The notes under the pieces: generated by a model
The model's database searches: none
Seen by the model: the letters and a program-made list of their open reading frames with translations, nothing else
Told to the model about the DNA's origin: nothing
Translations under genes and position numbers: made by a program
Source of the DNA: Chloroflexota bacterium
GTDB taxonomy: Bacteria; Chloroflexota; Anaerolineae; Aggregatilineales; Phototrophicaceae
Reading direction: 5' to 3'
NCBI GenBank assembly: GCA_003695675.1
Contig: RFIA01000003.1
Location: 1-37,932 of the forward strand
Length of the DNA stretch: 37,932 bases
Shown here: piece by piece, positions 8,674-18,669 of the stretch
Layout of the letters: every line of letters starts with the position of its first letter
Position numbering within the stretch: position 1 is the stretch's first letter

Positions 8674-8859
8674 TGGCCAAAATAGATCATCACAGACCTG
8701 CAAATAAGTCCGTCTCAATTTCGCGCCCGTTATTGTTGACGAAACTCATCGCCCGGTAGTAGGCTTGCGTTTCTCACAAAGCCAAGCGGTGACGTTGTGC
8801 AATCAAGCCTTCGTAATCGAGGAATCAGTCATTCACAGCTCCTATCAAATAGAGAAGGC

Positions 8860-8891
8860 GTAGGGGGGACGCCGTGTCGCGTCGCCCCTAC
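8860..8891. repeat. Dispersed hairpin repeat, family A, degenerate copy
   Basis: GTAGGGGGGACGC at the left and GCGTCGCCCCTAC at the right form an imperfect stem with a slightly enlarged loop. It lies in the 277-base gap between the convergent propeller and beta-helix genes. Confidence 0.75.
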
Positions 8892-8950
8892 ACGCGCCGA
8901 TTGTGTCCACAAGTCGAAATTTTCTTCACAGTTGAGCGATTGCGCCTATC

Positions 8951-11587
8951 TCAAAAACCATTCGGACAAGTGTTGTCCGTTTCGCCCGGTTCTTGAATGC
9001 CATTGCCACACATCGGCTTCGATTTTTCCTCTTCTTCAGAGGGCGGTTGGTCGGGTGGTAGACTTTCACGCAGAATGCGCACCGTCTCGCTGCATATTGC
9101 TTGCCCATTGCGCAGCGCCACCACATCGTACTCGAATGTAAATCCATTGCCGAGCACCGCCGTGCTGACATCGGTTGTCAGGCTCGTCGTCGGTGCGGCG
9201 ACAGTCTGTGAGAAAACTTGCAGATTACTATCGAGATTGCGTATCGTCATTTGATAATCTGTCGCATTCGGCGCGGGATTCCAGAAGAATGTGACAGGCC
9301 CTTGTGGGAAGCCGTCACGCGGTGCCGTGACCGCAAAGTTGCCACAATCTGCACCGACGATGACGGTTGTTTGTCTTTGCGGCGCATCGGGCATGACAAT
9401 GGCAAGCGATGTGCAATCGCCAAATAGATTGACGAGATCGCTCAACACCCACAATTGATTGAACGACGTATTCTGCCCGAAGAGATCATTCGGCAAGAGA
9501 TAATACAACGGTGTGTCATCAGACTCATCGTCAGATGTTTCATTCTGCCCAATGACTTCAAGATTTTGCACGGCGGGCAAAAATCCGGCGACGGCGCGAT
9601 TTACACCTGGCCCAAGCTGCACAGGAATTGTGCCGACAGCATCATTATTGATGACACACGGTTCACTCGCGGGCAGTTCGCCGGATGTCCGTGTTATCAC
9701 GACTTCACGTTCAAACGCGCCGAGATCACACCCGATGCCTTGTGGTCGTGCAATGCCGCGTTGATCTTCAAAAATACTGGAAAATCCAAACGCATCAAAA
9801 CAAGCATCGGCTGCGTCGAGCGCCGGGCTATCATTCCGCAGCGCGTGGGTACGGGTCGGGCCGCCGTTATTGTCCAACGCGGCAAGACGTGGATTGCGCC
9901 CGGGCATTGTAAAACCGTCACAACTGCTATCGCTATCGAGATTGATGCCGATAGCAGTGAAACCGGAGCGCCCGAAGCAGTCTCCGCCGGGATTGTTGGC
10001 GACAATCGAACTACGAATGCGCAAGATGTCGATGCGCAATGTGCCACCGGCTTGCGCAATGCCCCCACCACGTGGTGCTTGGTTGTTGGTGATGGTCACA
10101 AAGCTCAGGTCACTGTCGGCGAGATTGACGAGCGCACCACCTTGTTCATCGGCACGATTGGCCGTTAAGGTACTATTCCAAAAGCGCAATATATCACCAC
10201 CGCTATGATGAACGCCGCCACCGGCACCGGATGCGCGATTGCTCCACAATAAACTCTCAAAGATGACCGTGCGCCCGATATTGAAGATGCCGCCACCATT
10301 GACCGCACGATTGCCGCGCAATGTGCTGTCGGTGATTGTCAGAATGCCGCTATTATGGATGCCGCCGCCATCGCGCAAGACAATATTATCCTGTATAGTG
10401 CTCGTATTGATCCTGATGGCCTCGTCAGTTTGATTGAAAATGGCACCGCCATTGGTGGCATCGTTGCCATTGAGTGTGACGCCATTCATAATGACCGATG
10501 TCTCACCCCTGATGAACACCCCGCCGCCGTCATCGGTCGCGAAATTATTGCTGATACTGCCGCCGGTGATATTCACTTCGGTTGGGGTTGAAAATCCTGA
10601 GAGATACAGCCCGCCACCGACATCGGCTGAGTTATTCGTAAAATCTGTGCCGGTGATGTCGAGATTGGTCGCGCCGAATATGATCGCCCCGCCGCGTGAT
10701 TGCGGGTCACGAAATGAGGGATTCAACACGCGATTGTTGTCGAACAAGCTGGCATCAATCGTCATCGTCGCCCGGTTGCCACTGACTGAAATCGCCCCGC
10801 CGTCGCCCCGTTCAGAGACATTGTTGCTAAAGTTGGTACCAATAATTATGAAATCCGTCGCGACCGAGTCGATTGCCCCACCTTTACCAGCAGACACATT
10901 ATCGCGGAAGACACTATCGATGATGTTGATTGAGCCGCTGTTGGTATGTATTGCGCCGCCGTGCGCCCCCCAACTGCTGTTCCCCGTAATGGTCGAATTG
11001 ATAATTGCAATATCGCCGCTTGAATTGTCAATCGCCCCACCCCAATAAGCCGTATTTTCGATAAGGCGACTGTCACGAATAGTAACTGTGCCACGAGCAA
11101 CATTCACCGCGCCACCTGCGGATGACCTGCCGCCGCGTATTGTCATGTCATCGAGCACGAGGGTGGCACCACTTCGAGTACCGAAAAGACCAAACAGCGT
11201 ACCGGAGGGGTCGCGCTCGATGGTTGCGCCATTGCCAATGATTGTTATTTCTGTTGTGATTGTCGGTAACGCATAAGCCGGTGCCACACCCACCGGGCCA
11301 CCATAAAGTGCATCACCCATCGGGTTGAAGGTATATGTCGCGCCACGTTGCAACACAATCGTATCTGGGCCGCTCCCGGCGGGGCAATCGGCATGAGTGC
11401 GAGCATCGTCATTGGCATTGATGAGGGCTTCGGGCAACGAGCAATCGCCGTCAAACAGAATTGTCGTATTTGTGGTGGTGACGTTGATGGTTGCGGCGTG
11501 AGCCGTCTGCGTGTGATGTCTGACAGCGACGAATATCGTGAATATCATCGCCAACGATACGAAACTCAACGGCGTTTTGTGTGACAT
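8951..11587 (-). CDS. Secreted right-handed beta-helix protein
   Basis: The protein has 878 residues. A signal peptide ends near residue 31 (TAHA-A). The CSLPEALINAND segment (49-60) is the 'CSLREA'-type entry motif that begins many parallel beta-helix surface proteins. Residues about 80-600 contain some 15 coils, each with a GGA/GGG turn and 'I.nStf..N' strands, as in polymorphic outer-membrane and pectate-lyase-like folds. The segment ANNPGGDC to LGAFE (about 535-625) is the usual C-terminal cap of such helices. A beta-rich region (about 630-840), partly fibronectin-like (FFWNPAPNATDYQMTI), follows, and the end carries a CGNGIQEPGE motif known from cysteine-rich secreted repeats. It is probably a large extracellular adhesin or polysaccharide-binding protein. 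No catalytic residues were recognised. The ATG is preceded by a G run in place of a classical Shine-Dalgarno. Confidence 0.85.
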   Translation of the reverse strand: MSHKTPLSFVSLAMIFTIFVAVRHHTQTAHAATINVTTTNTTILFDGDCSLPEALINANDDARTHADCPAGSGPDTIVLQRGATYTFNPMGDALYGGPVGVAPAYALPTITTEITIIGNGATIERDPSGTLFGLFGTRSGATLVLDDMTIRGGRSSAGGAVNVARGTVTIRDSRLIENTAYWGGAIDNSSGDIAIINSTITGNSSWGAHGGAIHTNSGSINIIDSVFRDNVSAGKGGAIDSVATDFIIIGTNFSNNVSERGDGGAISVSGNRATMTIDASLFDNNRVLNPSFRDPQSRGGAIIFGATNLDITGTDFTNNSADVGGGLYLSGFSTPTEVNITGGSISNNFATDDGGGVFIRGETSVIMNGVTLNGNDATNGGAIFNQTDEAIRINTSTIQDNIVLRDGGGIHNSGILTITDSTLRGNRAVNGGGIFNIGRTVIFESLLWSNRASGAGGGVHHSGGDILRFWNSTLTANRADEQGGALVNLADSDLSFVTITNNQAPRGGGIAQAGGTLRIDILRIRSSIVANNPGGDCFGRSGFTAIGINLDSDSSCDGFTMPGRNPRLAALDNNGGPTRTHALRNDSPALDAADACFDAFGFSSIFEDQRGIARPQGIGCDLGAFEREVVITRTSGELPASEPCVINNDAVGTIPVQLGPGVNRAVAGFLPAVQNLEVIGQNETSDDESDDTPLYYLLPNDLFGQNTSFNQLWVLSDLVNLFGDCTSLAIVMPDAPQRQTTVIVGADCGNFAVTAPRDGFPQGPVTFFWNPAPNATDYQMTIRNLDSNLQVFSQTVAAPTTSLTTDVSTAVLGNGFTFEYDVVALRNGQAICSETVRILRESLPPDQPPSEEEEKSKPMCGNGIQEPGETDNTCPNGF

Positions 11588-11831
11588 GTGCCCCCCCTGT
11601 GATGAACATCTGCTTCCCTCATGATTATATTTATTTAGGTATCATCGCGCAATCATCCACAAGCAGTAACTACTCAGGCGGCGTGTTTGCGGGCAGATAA
11701 ACAAAAGATGCAGCGCAAAGACACAAAATAACAAAGACCGCAAAGGATTTTATCAGAAAATCTTGGCAGTTTAATCATCTGTCATCTTGCTCGATTCGTG
11801 CTTGTATGCCGAGTAGTGATCTACAAGCAAC

Positions 11832-11857
11832 AAAAAACCGCCTCGTTCAGAAGCGGT
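11832..11857 (-). terminator. Intrinsic terminator after the second FHA gene
   Basis: On the minus strand ACCGCTTC and GAGGCGGT form an 8-bp stem (one G-U pair) with loop TGAAC, followed by a run of six T. It lies 30 nt past the FHA stop codon. The rest of the gap 11588-11886 shows only A-rich sequence (11697-11750) with a CGCAAAGACACAAAA-like repeat. Confidence 0.85.
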
Positions 11858-11886
11858 CATGGCAATCGCATTAGCTGTGGTGGGCG

Positions 11887-12360
11887 TCAATCAAATAGAA
11901 TATGCACCGTCAACCGACCGAGCACGAGATCGCTGCCGCTAAACAGCACATGCGGTTCGTGTGGCGTCAGTTGTTTGTTGCCGATGAATGTGCCGTTTGC
12001 GCTGCCGAGATCGGTCACATATAAATGCGCATTGTGCAATTGCAGGGTCGCGTGTTCGCGAGAGACACCGCGTTCTTGCGCCCCATACGGCGAGAGATCA
12101 ATATCAGGGTAATGATTGCTCTTGGGGTCTTGCCGACCAAGTGTGAGGACATCATCTTCGTCTATTGTGATGCGAATCGTCATTCCACGAACGATCAATT
12201 CAATTTCTTGCGACGTGACGACCATGTCGCTTTCTTCATTCCCGCTTTCCTTTTTTTTGCGACGACGTGTATTCTTCCCCGACAGAATCAACGTCCCGCT
12301 TTCGAGTGGGTCTGTCCGAAATTGAACTTCAAATTCTTCGTCTTGAGGCTTGTCTTCCAC
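11887..12360 (-). CDS. FHA domain protein with basic linker
   Basis: The protein has 157 residues. Residues 1-50 are charged and probably disordered, with a basic patch (TRRRKKK, 31-37). Residues 52-157 form an FHA domain with GRQD (75-78), SREH (100-103) and NGT (122-124), the residues that contact phosphothreonine. It uses a GTG start with an AAGGA Shine-Dalgarno 8 nt upstream. It follows the giant histidine kinase gene on the same strand after 160 bases and could be read from the same transcript, since no terminator was seen in between; an intrinsic terminator closes the unit. It likely reads phosphorylated Ser/Thr partners. It resembles the FHA domain at the window start, but the N-terminal half is unrelated. 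Confidence 0.85.
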   Translation of the reverse strand: MEDKPQDEEFEVQFRTDPLESGTLILSGKNTRRRKKKESGNEESDMVVTSQEIELIVRGMTIRITIDEDDVLTLGRQDPKSNHYPDIDLSPYGAQERGVSREHATLQLHNAHLYVTDLGSANGTFIGNKQLTPHEPHVLFSGSDLVLGRLTVHILFD

Positions 12361-12520
12361 AATTACAATCCTTGTTCGATTCTTAGCTTGCTGCTTTATT
12401 TTAACACAAATCTGGGTGCTTGTTTATAAATTGTGCATATCATTGTTCGATCTGTTGCGCGAATTGCATCAAAGACCCGCGTCTTGTCATCGTCGGTTGG
12501 GCGAGTGCTCTCAGCATCTT

Positions 12521-15500
12521 TTATTCCGGCAACAAATCGAGAAAAACACGGAAACGACTGCCTTCGCCAAGTGTACTCTCGACGGTGATGTCACCGTTGT
12601 GCAAGTTGATGATCTCCCGTGTGATGCTCAAACCAAGCCCGGTGCCGTCACCGATGCCAACGCGGAAGAAAGATTCAAAAATTTGTTCTTGATGCGCTTT
12701 CGAGATACCGATGCCATCATCCTCAATTTCGACGACAACTTGGTCGACAAGCCGGTCTTCGGCGCGATGATGCTTCAGTCGCACACAAATATGGCCACCC
12801 TCTTGGGTATAATTGATCGCATTGACAATCAGATTGGTGAAGACTTGTTGCAGCCACTTGGCATCGCCATCAACATAAAATTGACGATCCGCCGCTTCCA
12901 TCATCAGCGTGATATGCTTGAGTCCGGCCTCGGCCTCTTGCTGCACGATAACATTGCATAACACATCTTTCAGATCAATTTTCGCACGGTTGAGAATGAT
13001 GACACCCCGTTCAAAACGCGAGAGATCGAGCATGTTTTCGACGAGATTTCCCATGTGATTGACAACACGGTCGACAACCTGCACATGATGTTCTAAGCGC
13101 TCCGGTTGATTTTTCATCAAGTATACGCGCGTCTTCAAATTGGTGATGGGGGTGCGCAACTCGTGCGCGGCGTAGGTGATGAAGCGTTCTTTTTGCTCCT
13201 GCAATTCTTTCGCCTTGCTGATGTCGCGCACAATCGTCACCGCGCGTATAGGTTCGCCGGGGGCAACGAGTGAAACCGTTTGACCCGAGATGAAGGTGCT
13301 GCCGTCTTTTCTTCGCAAGCGCATCTCGCCGCGCCATGCAGCCCCGCCTATATCGCCGTTGATGATATTTTGCATCATCTCCACTTCATCGTCTGTGGCG
13401 TCATCGGGTTGAAATACAGTCACCGGCTGCTGCAAGATTTCGTCGCTGCTATAACCGGTAATCTCGGTTAAGGCTTTATTCACAAATTGAATGTGCATCC
13501 CTTCGGTGTAGAAAATACCTTCCGCCGTCGAATTCAAAATCGCATCGAGACGATTGCGTTCTATCCGAAGTTCGCGAAAACGCTGATCCACACTCTCTTC
13601 CAACAGGGTGGTATAATCTTGAATTTGCTCATAGAGCCGCGCATTTTGTAAGGCGATACTCGCTTGATTGGCGAAGGCTTTCAAGACATCCGCATCATGA
13701 TCGTCAAAGTGATTCTGAGTCGCGCTGTCGAGATGAATGAAGCCAACAATCTCTTCGCCGATGAGAATCGGTGCGCCGACATAAGAACGCATCCAATCCG
13801 ATTCTGCGATATACGTCCACAAGTCGCTGTTGGTCACATCCGAAATCACACAGGGTTGTTTGGTTTTAATCATATATTGCAAGGTCTTAAAATTAGTCAC
13901 ATCGAATGTTGCTTTTTCGACATCAAAGATATTTTCTGCCGTATCGTAACGGCGATACCGTATCGTCGTCCCAGCGCCATTTTCTGCCCCCATCAACATG
14001 ATGGATGATTGGTCGTGTGGAATCACCAGCGCCACCTGCTCAAGAATACGGTCGAGCACTTCTTCCAGATGCAATGTGCTGCTGAGCACGGCGGCGGTTT
14101 GTTGCAGCGCTTCGGCCAGTATGCGTTGCTCATATTCATGTGCCCGCGCCGTGTCAATATCAGAGACGTATTGGGCGTTTGACAACGCCATCCCGATTGT
14201 TTGCCCGATGGCACGCAATGTGTCGAGTTGCTCTTCGGTCAATTGATCGTGTGTTTTGAACAGCAGAGTCATCGCGCCGACGGCATGGTCTTGATAGGGT
14301 AGGGGCAGCACAATGCCGCTCTTGAAACCGGCCCGCGCCAGTGGATGTTGTGATGCTTGATGGGCATCCGGATGTGTGGTGAGGTCCTCGATGATGACAG
14401 TGCGATTTTCGCGGATGACCATTCCGGCTACGCTGCCGTGCATGGGGAGTGTGCCACCAAAGTTGATGATTTCGTCCACCATGCCAAATGTCGCCACGCG
14501 GCGGACGAGTTGCGGGTCTTCGTCGGGCACGAAAATCCCCAGCGCGTCGGCTTGGGTATATTCGGCGACAGCTTCAAGCGCTGTCATCGTCACTGTTGAA
14601 ATATCAAGCGAGCCGTGAATCGCATCGGCAACGGCGTTGAGCATTTCTAACGATTCGGTCTTTTTGCGCAATGCGATGGCTTGTTGTTCGAGCTGATGCA
14701 CCAAATTCGTTTGCTGAATGGCGATTGCCAACGGGTCCGCAATTTCGTGCAGCAACGCAACAATTTCTTCCTCAAAGGCATTCGCTTCTTGAGACCCAAG
14801 ATTGAATGTGCCGATGAGTTTGCCTTGTGCAATGAGTGGAATGACGAGGAAGGTCTTCAACCCTTCACGCTTCAAGATCTTTGCTGTCTCATCCAATGAC
14901 TCATCGTCATTGTTGTCGATGATATAATGTTTGCCCGCTTGTAAATGTTCGATTAACCACAAGTGAAACGGGATCGATTGCCCGACATTGAGGCGAGTCG
15001 TGGCAGATTGCTGCTTGATGGCCAGCAGTGTGCCTTCTTGCTTCTCGAAGTCAAAGGTGACGACAGTACCACGAGAATATGGGATGAAGAGATAGGTTTG
15101 ATCTAGCGCATTTTGTGCAATCTCTTCGACCGATTGTGTCCCCAGCAAGGCGCGATGAATACCAAGCATATACGCCAATCGTTGGGCGTCGCGTTCACGT
15201 TCCTGCTCAACGCGCTTTTGTTCGGAGATGTCCACCATGAGGCCACGCAGTTTGCTCGGTTTTCCGTTTTCTGTCACGACCGAGACGACATCATGCAGCC
15301 AGACAATCTCACCCGTGGCGCTCACCATGCGATACTGAAATTCATGCGAACGCCCAGCAGCCGCTTCACGTTTGCAAAGATCAACAATCCATTCGCGGTC
15401 GGCCTCATAAATATGCTCGACCCAAAAGTTCGGATTGTCCAACCATTCCGATACCGGATAACCGAGCAGGCGCTCTGCCTGTGGGCTGACAAAAGTGAAA

Positions 15501-18307
15501 GCCAGTGTGTCAGCCTCCGCTTCCCACACAATGCCATCGACGGAACTGACCAGCGATTGGTAAAGTTGTTGCGATTCGCGCAACGCACGCTGTGCTTGTC
15601 TGCGTTCTGTCAAGTCGCGGACGATAGCGAGTATGAACGACTGACCGTCGAGTACGAGTAATGAAGCCGAGACCTCGACTTCAATCAGTTCGCCATCGCT
15701 CGTCACACACGCCAATTCGTCCGTCCAAGCGTGCCCAGCTTGCATCACGATGTGGACAAATTCTTGCAAGTGCGTTGTATCGTTCGGGTGTATCCGCGAC
15801 ACCGGCGTTTGCAACAAGGCTTCGGGTGTATAGCGCAACATTTGTGACGCCATCGGATTGGCTTCGATGATGCGGTCGTTGGCCGGGTCAATGATGAAAA
15901 TACCATCTTTAGACTGCTCGAAGATGCTGCGCAAGCGTTCTTCGCTGGCTCGTAAAGATTCTTGTGCTTGTTCGCGTTCGGCAATCTCGTGCTGCAATTG
16001 TTCGTTGGTGGCAGTTAATTCTGCCGTGCGTTCGGCGACACGTTGTTCAAGCGCATCGTTGGCTCGTTGCAAATCTTGTTGGATCAATTTCAATTCGGTG
16101 ATGTCGCGGGCAATGCCGACAATGCCGATAATGTCGCCATCCGCGTTGCGCAGGGGCACCTTGTTGGTAGAAGTCCATCTTTCGCTGCCATCTTCGCGTA
16201 TGGTATGCACTTCTTGATTGAGCAGCGCTTGCCCGGTTTCGAGGACGATGCGATCCGTTTTGTTGAATGCAGCAGCTTTTTCAGCGTCGTAGTAGGCGTC
16301 GGCGGTCTGCCCGATGAGGTCGTCCTCACGCGCACCAATCCGCTCTAGTCCCGCTTGGTTCATGAGGACGAAGCGACCTTGCCGATCTTTAACGAAGATA
16401 AAATCGGCGGCATTGTCGAGAATCGTTCGCAACAGATTGCGTTCTTCGCGCAATGCACGCTCGGCCTCTCTACGTTGGCTGACATCGCGCACGAGACACA
16501 ACATCGCCGGTTTGCTATTGTGCTCAAACGATGATGCCGAAATTTCTACTGGGATTTTGACGCCATCTTTTCGCCGACACGTCAACTCATCCGTCCATCC
16601 ATAGCCTTTCTCTATCACCACATCCGCCAATTCATTCATCAACGGCAATTCGTCGGGGTGAATGTCCGACACACAACATTGAGTCAATTCTTCCCGCGAA
16701 TAACCGAGCATCGCTGCGGCTTGCGGATTGGCGTCGTAGATGCAGTCGGCTTGCACATCGATGACGAAGATGGCGTCGTTGGAGTGATCGAAAATTTTGC
16801 GCAAGTAGGCTTCGCTGCGGCTGAGGGCTGCTTCGGCGCGTTCGCGTTCCGCAATCTGTTCTTTGAGCGCGGCATTTGCTGCTAGCAATTCTGCCGTTCG
16901 CTCTTGCACCCGGTTTTCGAGTTCTGCGTTGGCTTGTTGCAAGGCGTCTTCGGCGCGTTTGCGGTCGGTGATGTCCACAATTTGCGCGATGTAATGATCG
17001 ACTTCGCCATTGGCCTTATAGCTCGTTGTGAATTTCAAAAGCGCCGGGAGGTGTGTGCCGTCTTTGCGGATGTAAATTTTCTCGCGATGCGCCCCCGACA
17101 ATTCACCGCGCAATGTTTGTTCGTGGATGTCTTTTGTACGCTCGACATCATCCGGTATGGTAATGTCGAGGATGGTCATCTCTTGAAGTTCGGAGGGTGT
17201 GTACCCAATCATGTCGCAAAGTGCTTGGTTGACCCGCACGAAATAACGGTCGGGCGAGATGATGGCCATCCCAATTGGCGACATCTCGAATATCGAGCGA
17301 AATTCTTCTTCGCTTCTGCGCAATGCCTGCTGCGAGATATGGATGTCCGTTAAATCGGTATTGCCGACGAATATCGCATCAACATCGCCATTGGTGTCAA
17401 ATAACGGAATGAATCGCGAGAGGGTTAGCCGTTGTTGATTCGTGGAATTGCGATAACGGATTTGAACGCCGGTGAATGTTTCCCCCGCCCATGCTCGCTG
17501 TAGCATATCATCAAATTCAGCCATGTCTTGCGGATTGGCGAGCAGTATCTCGACCGATTGGCCGATGATGTTTGTATCATAGCCGAACAAGTTGACACAG
17601 CCCTGATTCCACGATTGAATGATGCCTGCGCGGTCAAGGGTGAAAATCGCATTCGGCGAGCGTTCGACAGTTTGTCGATGCCGTTCTTCGCTCATTTTCA
17701 ATTGGGCGTTGCGTTCATATTCGAGCCGGTTACGGTCGCGTGTGATGAGCACGACGGCGACGGTCACCATGAACAAGAAGCCCATGAGGTCTAACATCAT
17801 ATTGTGGCTGTACGTTTCGGGACGCACAAGCCCGACGACAAGCACACCGCCAATCTGCATCGCCGACACCCACAAAATTGTCCGCGCTTTCATCAAGGCA
17901 CTGCTGACAATAATCGGGAAAGCCAGATAAACCAACACGATCAGGCCATTTTCAGACGGTTCGTCAACGATGTGGACGATAAAGACAATGATTGATAGGA
18001 CACCGATTAGGATGGCATAACCGTACTTGAAATATGGCGTTCGGCTGACAAAATACATCACAATGCCGAGAAATGTGCCGATCATGATGATATAAAATGC
18101 GGGCAAAGCCAATGTGTTATGATCTGGATAGGTACCGACTATCGCCACCGGTATGCTGAGCGGAGTCAAGACTAAAATCAACGAAGTAATCAACCGGGCG
18201 CGATGGCGTTCTTCGAGCGAGGCCGTCTCATATTGTGGTTCCGTCAGTCGAGACCAGATGTGTTGTAAATAGCGATACCAATTTTTCTTGCGGTGGCGTG
18301 CTTCCAT
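12521..18307 (-). CDS. Giant membrane sensor histidine kinase with seven PAS and three GAF domains
   Basis: The protein has 1928 residues. After a charged N-terminus, about six hydrophobic segments (residues 40-190) form a membrane sensor region. Then follow PAS domains starting near 206, 330, 500, 620, 785 and 910, with coiled-coil linkers (for example ALQQANAELENRVQERTAEL before PAS3 and a similar one before PAS5). Three GAF domains lie at about 1045, 1215 and 1396, and a seventh PAS at about 1580. The HisKA domain has the phospho-acceptor His1715 in AAHELRTP. The HATPase domain shows the N box (FTNLIVNAINYTQ), DDGIGI and GTGLGLSI. It ends without a receiver domain. The kinase core appears complete. 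The start has a GAGG Shine-Dalgarno. No response regulator is encoded in the window, so its output partner is unknown. Signals could include redox state, light or small ligands bound by PAS and GAF domains. Confidence 0.93.
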   Translation of the reverse strand: MEARHRKKNWYRYLQHIWSRLTEPQYETASLEERHRARLITSLILVLTPLSIPVAIVGTYPDHNTLALPAFYIIMIGTFLGIVMYFVSRTPYFKYGYAILIGVLSIIVFIVHIVDEPSENGLIVLVYLAFPIIVSSALMKARTILWVSAMQIGGVLVVGLVRPETYSHNMMLDLMGFLFMVTVAVVLITRDRNRLEYERNAQLKMSEERHRQTVERSPNAIFTLDRAGIIQSWNQGCVNLFGYDTNIIGQSVEILLANPQDMAEFDDMLQRAWAGETFTGVQIRYRNSTNQQRLTLSRFIPLFDTNGDVDAIFVGNTDLTDIHISQQALRRSEEEFRSIFEMSPIGMAIISPDRYFVRVNQALCDMIGYTPSELQEMTILDITIPDDVERTKDIHEQTLRGELSGAHREKIYIRKDGTHLPALLKFTTSYKANGEVDHYIAQIVDITDRKRAEDALQQANAELENRVQERTAELLAANAALKEQIAERERAEAALSRSEAYLRKIFDHSNDAIFVIDVQADCIYDANPQAAAMLGYSREELTQCCVSDIHPDELPLMNELADVVIEKGYGWTDELTCRRKDGVKIPVEISASSFEHNSKPAMLCLVRDVSQRREAERALREERNLLRTILDNAADFIFVKDRQGRFVLMNQAGLERIGAREDDLIGQTADAYYDAEKAAAFNKTDRIVLETGQALLNQEVHTIREDGSERWTSTNKVPLRNADGDIIGIVGIARDITELKLIQQDLQRANDALEQRVAERTAELTATNEQLQHEIAEREQAQESLRASEERLRSIFEQSKDGIFIIDPANDRIIEANPMASQMLRYTPEALLQTPVSRIHPNDTTHLQEFVHIVMQAGHAWTDELACVTSDGELIEVEVSASLLVLDGQSFILAIVRDLTERRQAQRALRESQQLYQSLVSSVDGIVWEAEADTLAFTFVSPQAERLLGYPVSEWLDNPNFWVEHIYEADREWIVDLCKREAAAGRSHEFQYRMVSATGEIVWLHDVVSVVTENGKPSKLRGLMVDISEQKRVEQERERDAQRLAYMLGIHRALLGTQSVEEIAQNALDQTYLFIPYSRGTVVTFDFEKQEGTLLAIKQQSATTRLNVGQSIPFHLWLIEHLQAGKHYIIDNNDDESLDETAKILKREGLKTFLVIPLIAQGKLIGTFNLGSQEANAFEEEIVALLHEIADPLAIAIQQTNLVHQLEQQAIALRKKTESLEMLNAVADAIHGSLDISTVTMTALEAVAEYTQADALGIFVPDEDPQLVRRVATFGMVDEIINFGGTLPMHGSVAGMVIRENRTVIIEDLTTHPDAHQASQHPLARAGFKSGIVLPLPYQDHAVGAMTLLFKTHDQLTEEQLDTLRAIGQTIGMALSNAQYVSDIDTARAHEYEQRILAEALQQTAAVLSSTLHLEEVLDRILEQVALVIPHDQSSIMLMGAENGAGTTIRYRRYDTAENIFDVEKATFDVTNFKTLQYMIKTKQPCVISDVTNSDLWTYIAESDWMRSYVGAPILIGEEIVGFIHLDSATQNHFDDHDADVLKAFANQASIALQNARLYEQIQDYTTLLEESVDQRFRELRIERNRLDAILNSTAEGIFYTEGMHIQFVNKALTEITGYSSDEILQQPVTVFQPDDATDDEVEMMQNIINGDIGGAAWRGEMRLRRKDGSTFISGQTVSLVAPGEPIRAVTIVRDISKAKELQEQKERFITYAAHELRTPITNLKTRVYLMKNQPERLEHHVQVVDRVVNHMGNLVENMLDLSRFERGVIILNRAKIDLKDVLCNVIVQQEAEAGLKHITLMMEAADRQFYVDGDAKWLQQVFTNLIVNAINYTQEGGHICVRLKHHRAEDRLVDQVVVEIEDDGIGISKAHQEQIFESFFRVGIGDGTGLGLSITREIINLHNGDITVESTLGEGSRFRVFLDLLPE

Positions 18308-18435
18308 TGGGTGAACCTCAATGGCTATTCAATAGCTTTTTTCAGGTAAAGTGACTCGTCTGTCACTATATTACACTGCGAAATTGAAATTATGGCGTAA
18401 ATGTTGGTTATATTTTGTTAGCTAAGCTAGAAAGC

Positions 18436-18462
18436 AAAAAGCCCACTGAGATTTCAGTGAGC
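18436..18462 (-). terminator. Intrinsic terminator downstream of tRNA-Asp
   Basis: On the minus strand GCTCACTGA and TCAGTGGGC form a 9-bp stem (one G-U) with loop AATC, followed by TTTTT. It lies about 40 nt after the tRNA 3' end and insulates the histidine kinase gene from tRNA transcription. Confidence 0.85.
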
Positions 18463-18502
18463 ACAAGCGAACGTGCTATGCTATAGAATATTATTGCGTG
18501 GA

Positions 18503-18575
18503 CGGGAGCGACGGGATTCGAACCCGCGATCTCCACCTTGACAGGGTGGCATGTTAACCGCTACACTACGCCCCC
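18503..18575 (-). tRNA. tRNA-Asp (GTC anticodon)
   Basis: This is a 73-nt cloverleaf on the minus strand. The acceptor GGGGGCG pairs with CGCTCCC, with one G-U pair. The anticodon arm CCACC-CTGTCAA-GGTGG gives anticodon GTC. The T arm contains GGTTCGAATCC and the D arm TAGCGGTTAA. The discriminator base is G, as expected for Asp. The CCA end is not encoded directly after it. A terminator lies downstream. Confidence 0.97.
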
Positions 18576-18669
18576 AATTTTATGTGAGTGGAGTGCATCA
18601 TAGCACTTGCCCATTCAGATGTCAAGAGAATTTCTCCCGCGACTTTTACACACACTACCGATAATCCGC

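Noticed and set aside
9455-10168. Plus-strand frame of 237 codons inside the beta-helix gene
   Set aside because: The minus-strand beta-helix repeats and signal peptide are clear; the plus frame has no start signal or family features.
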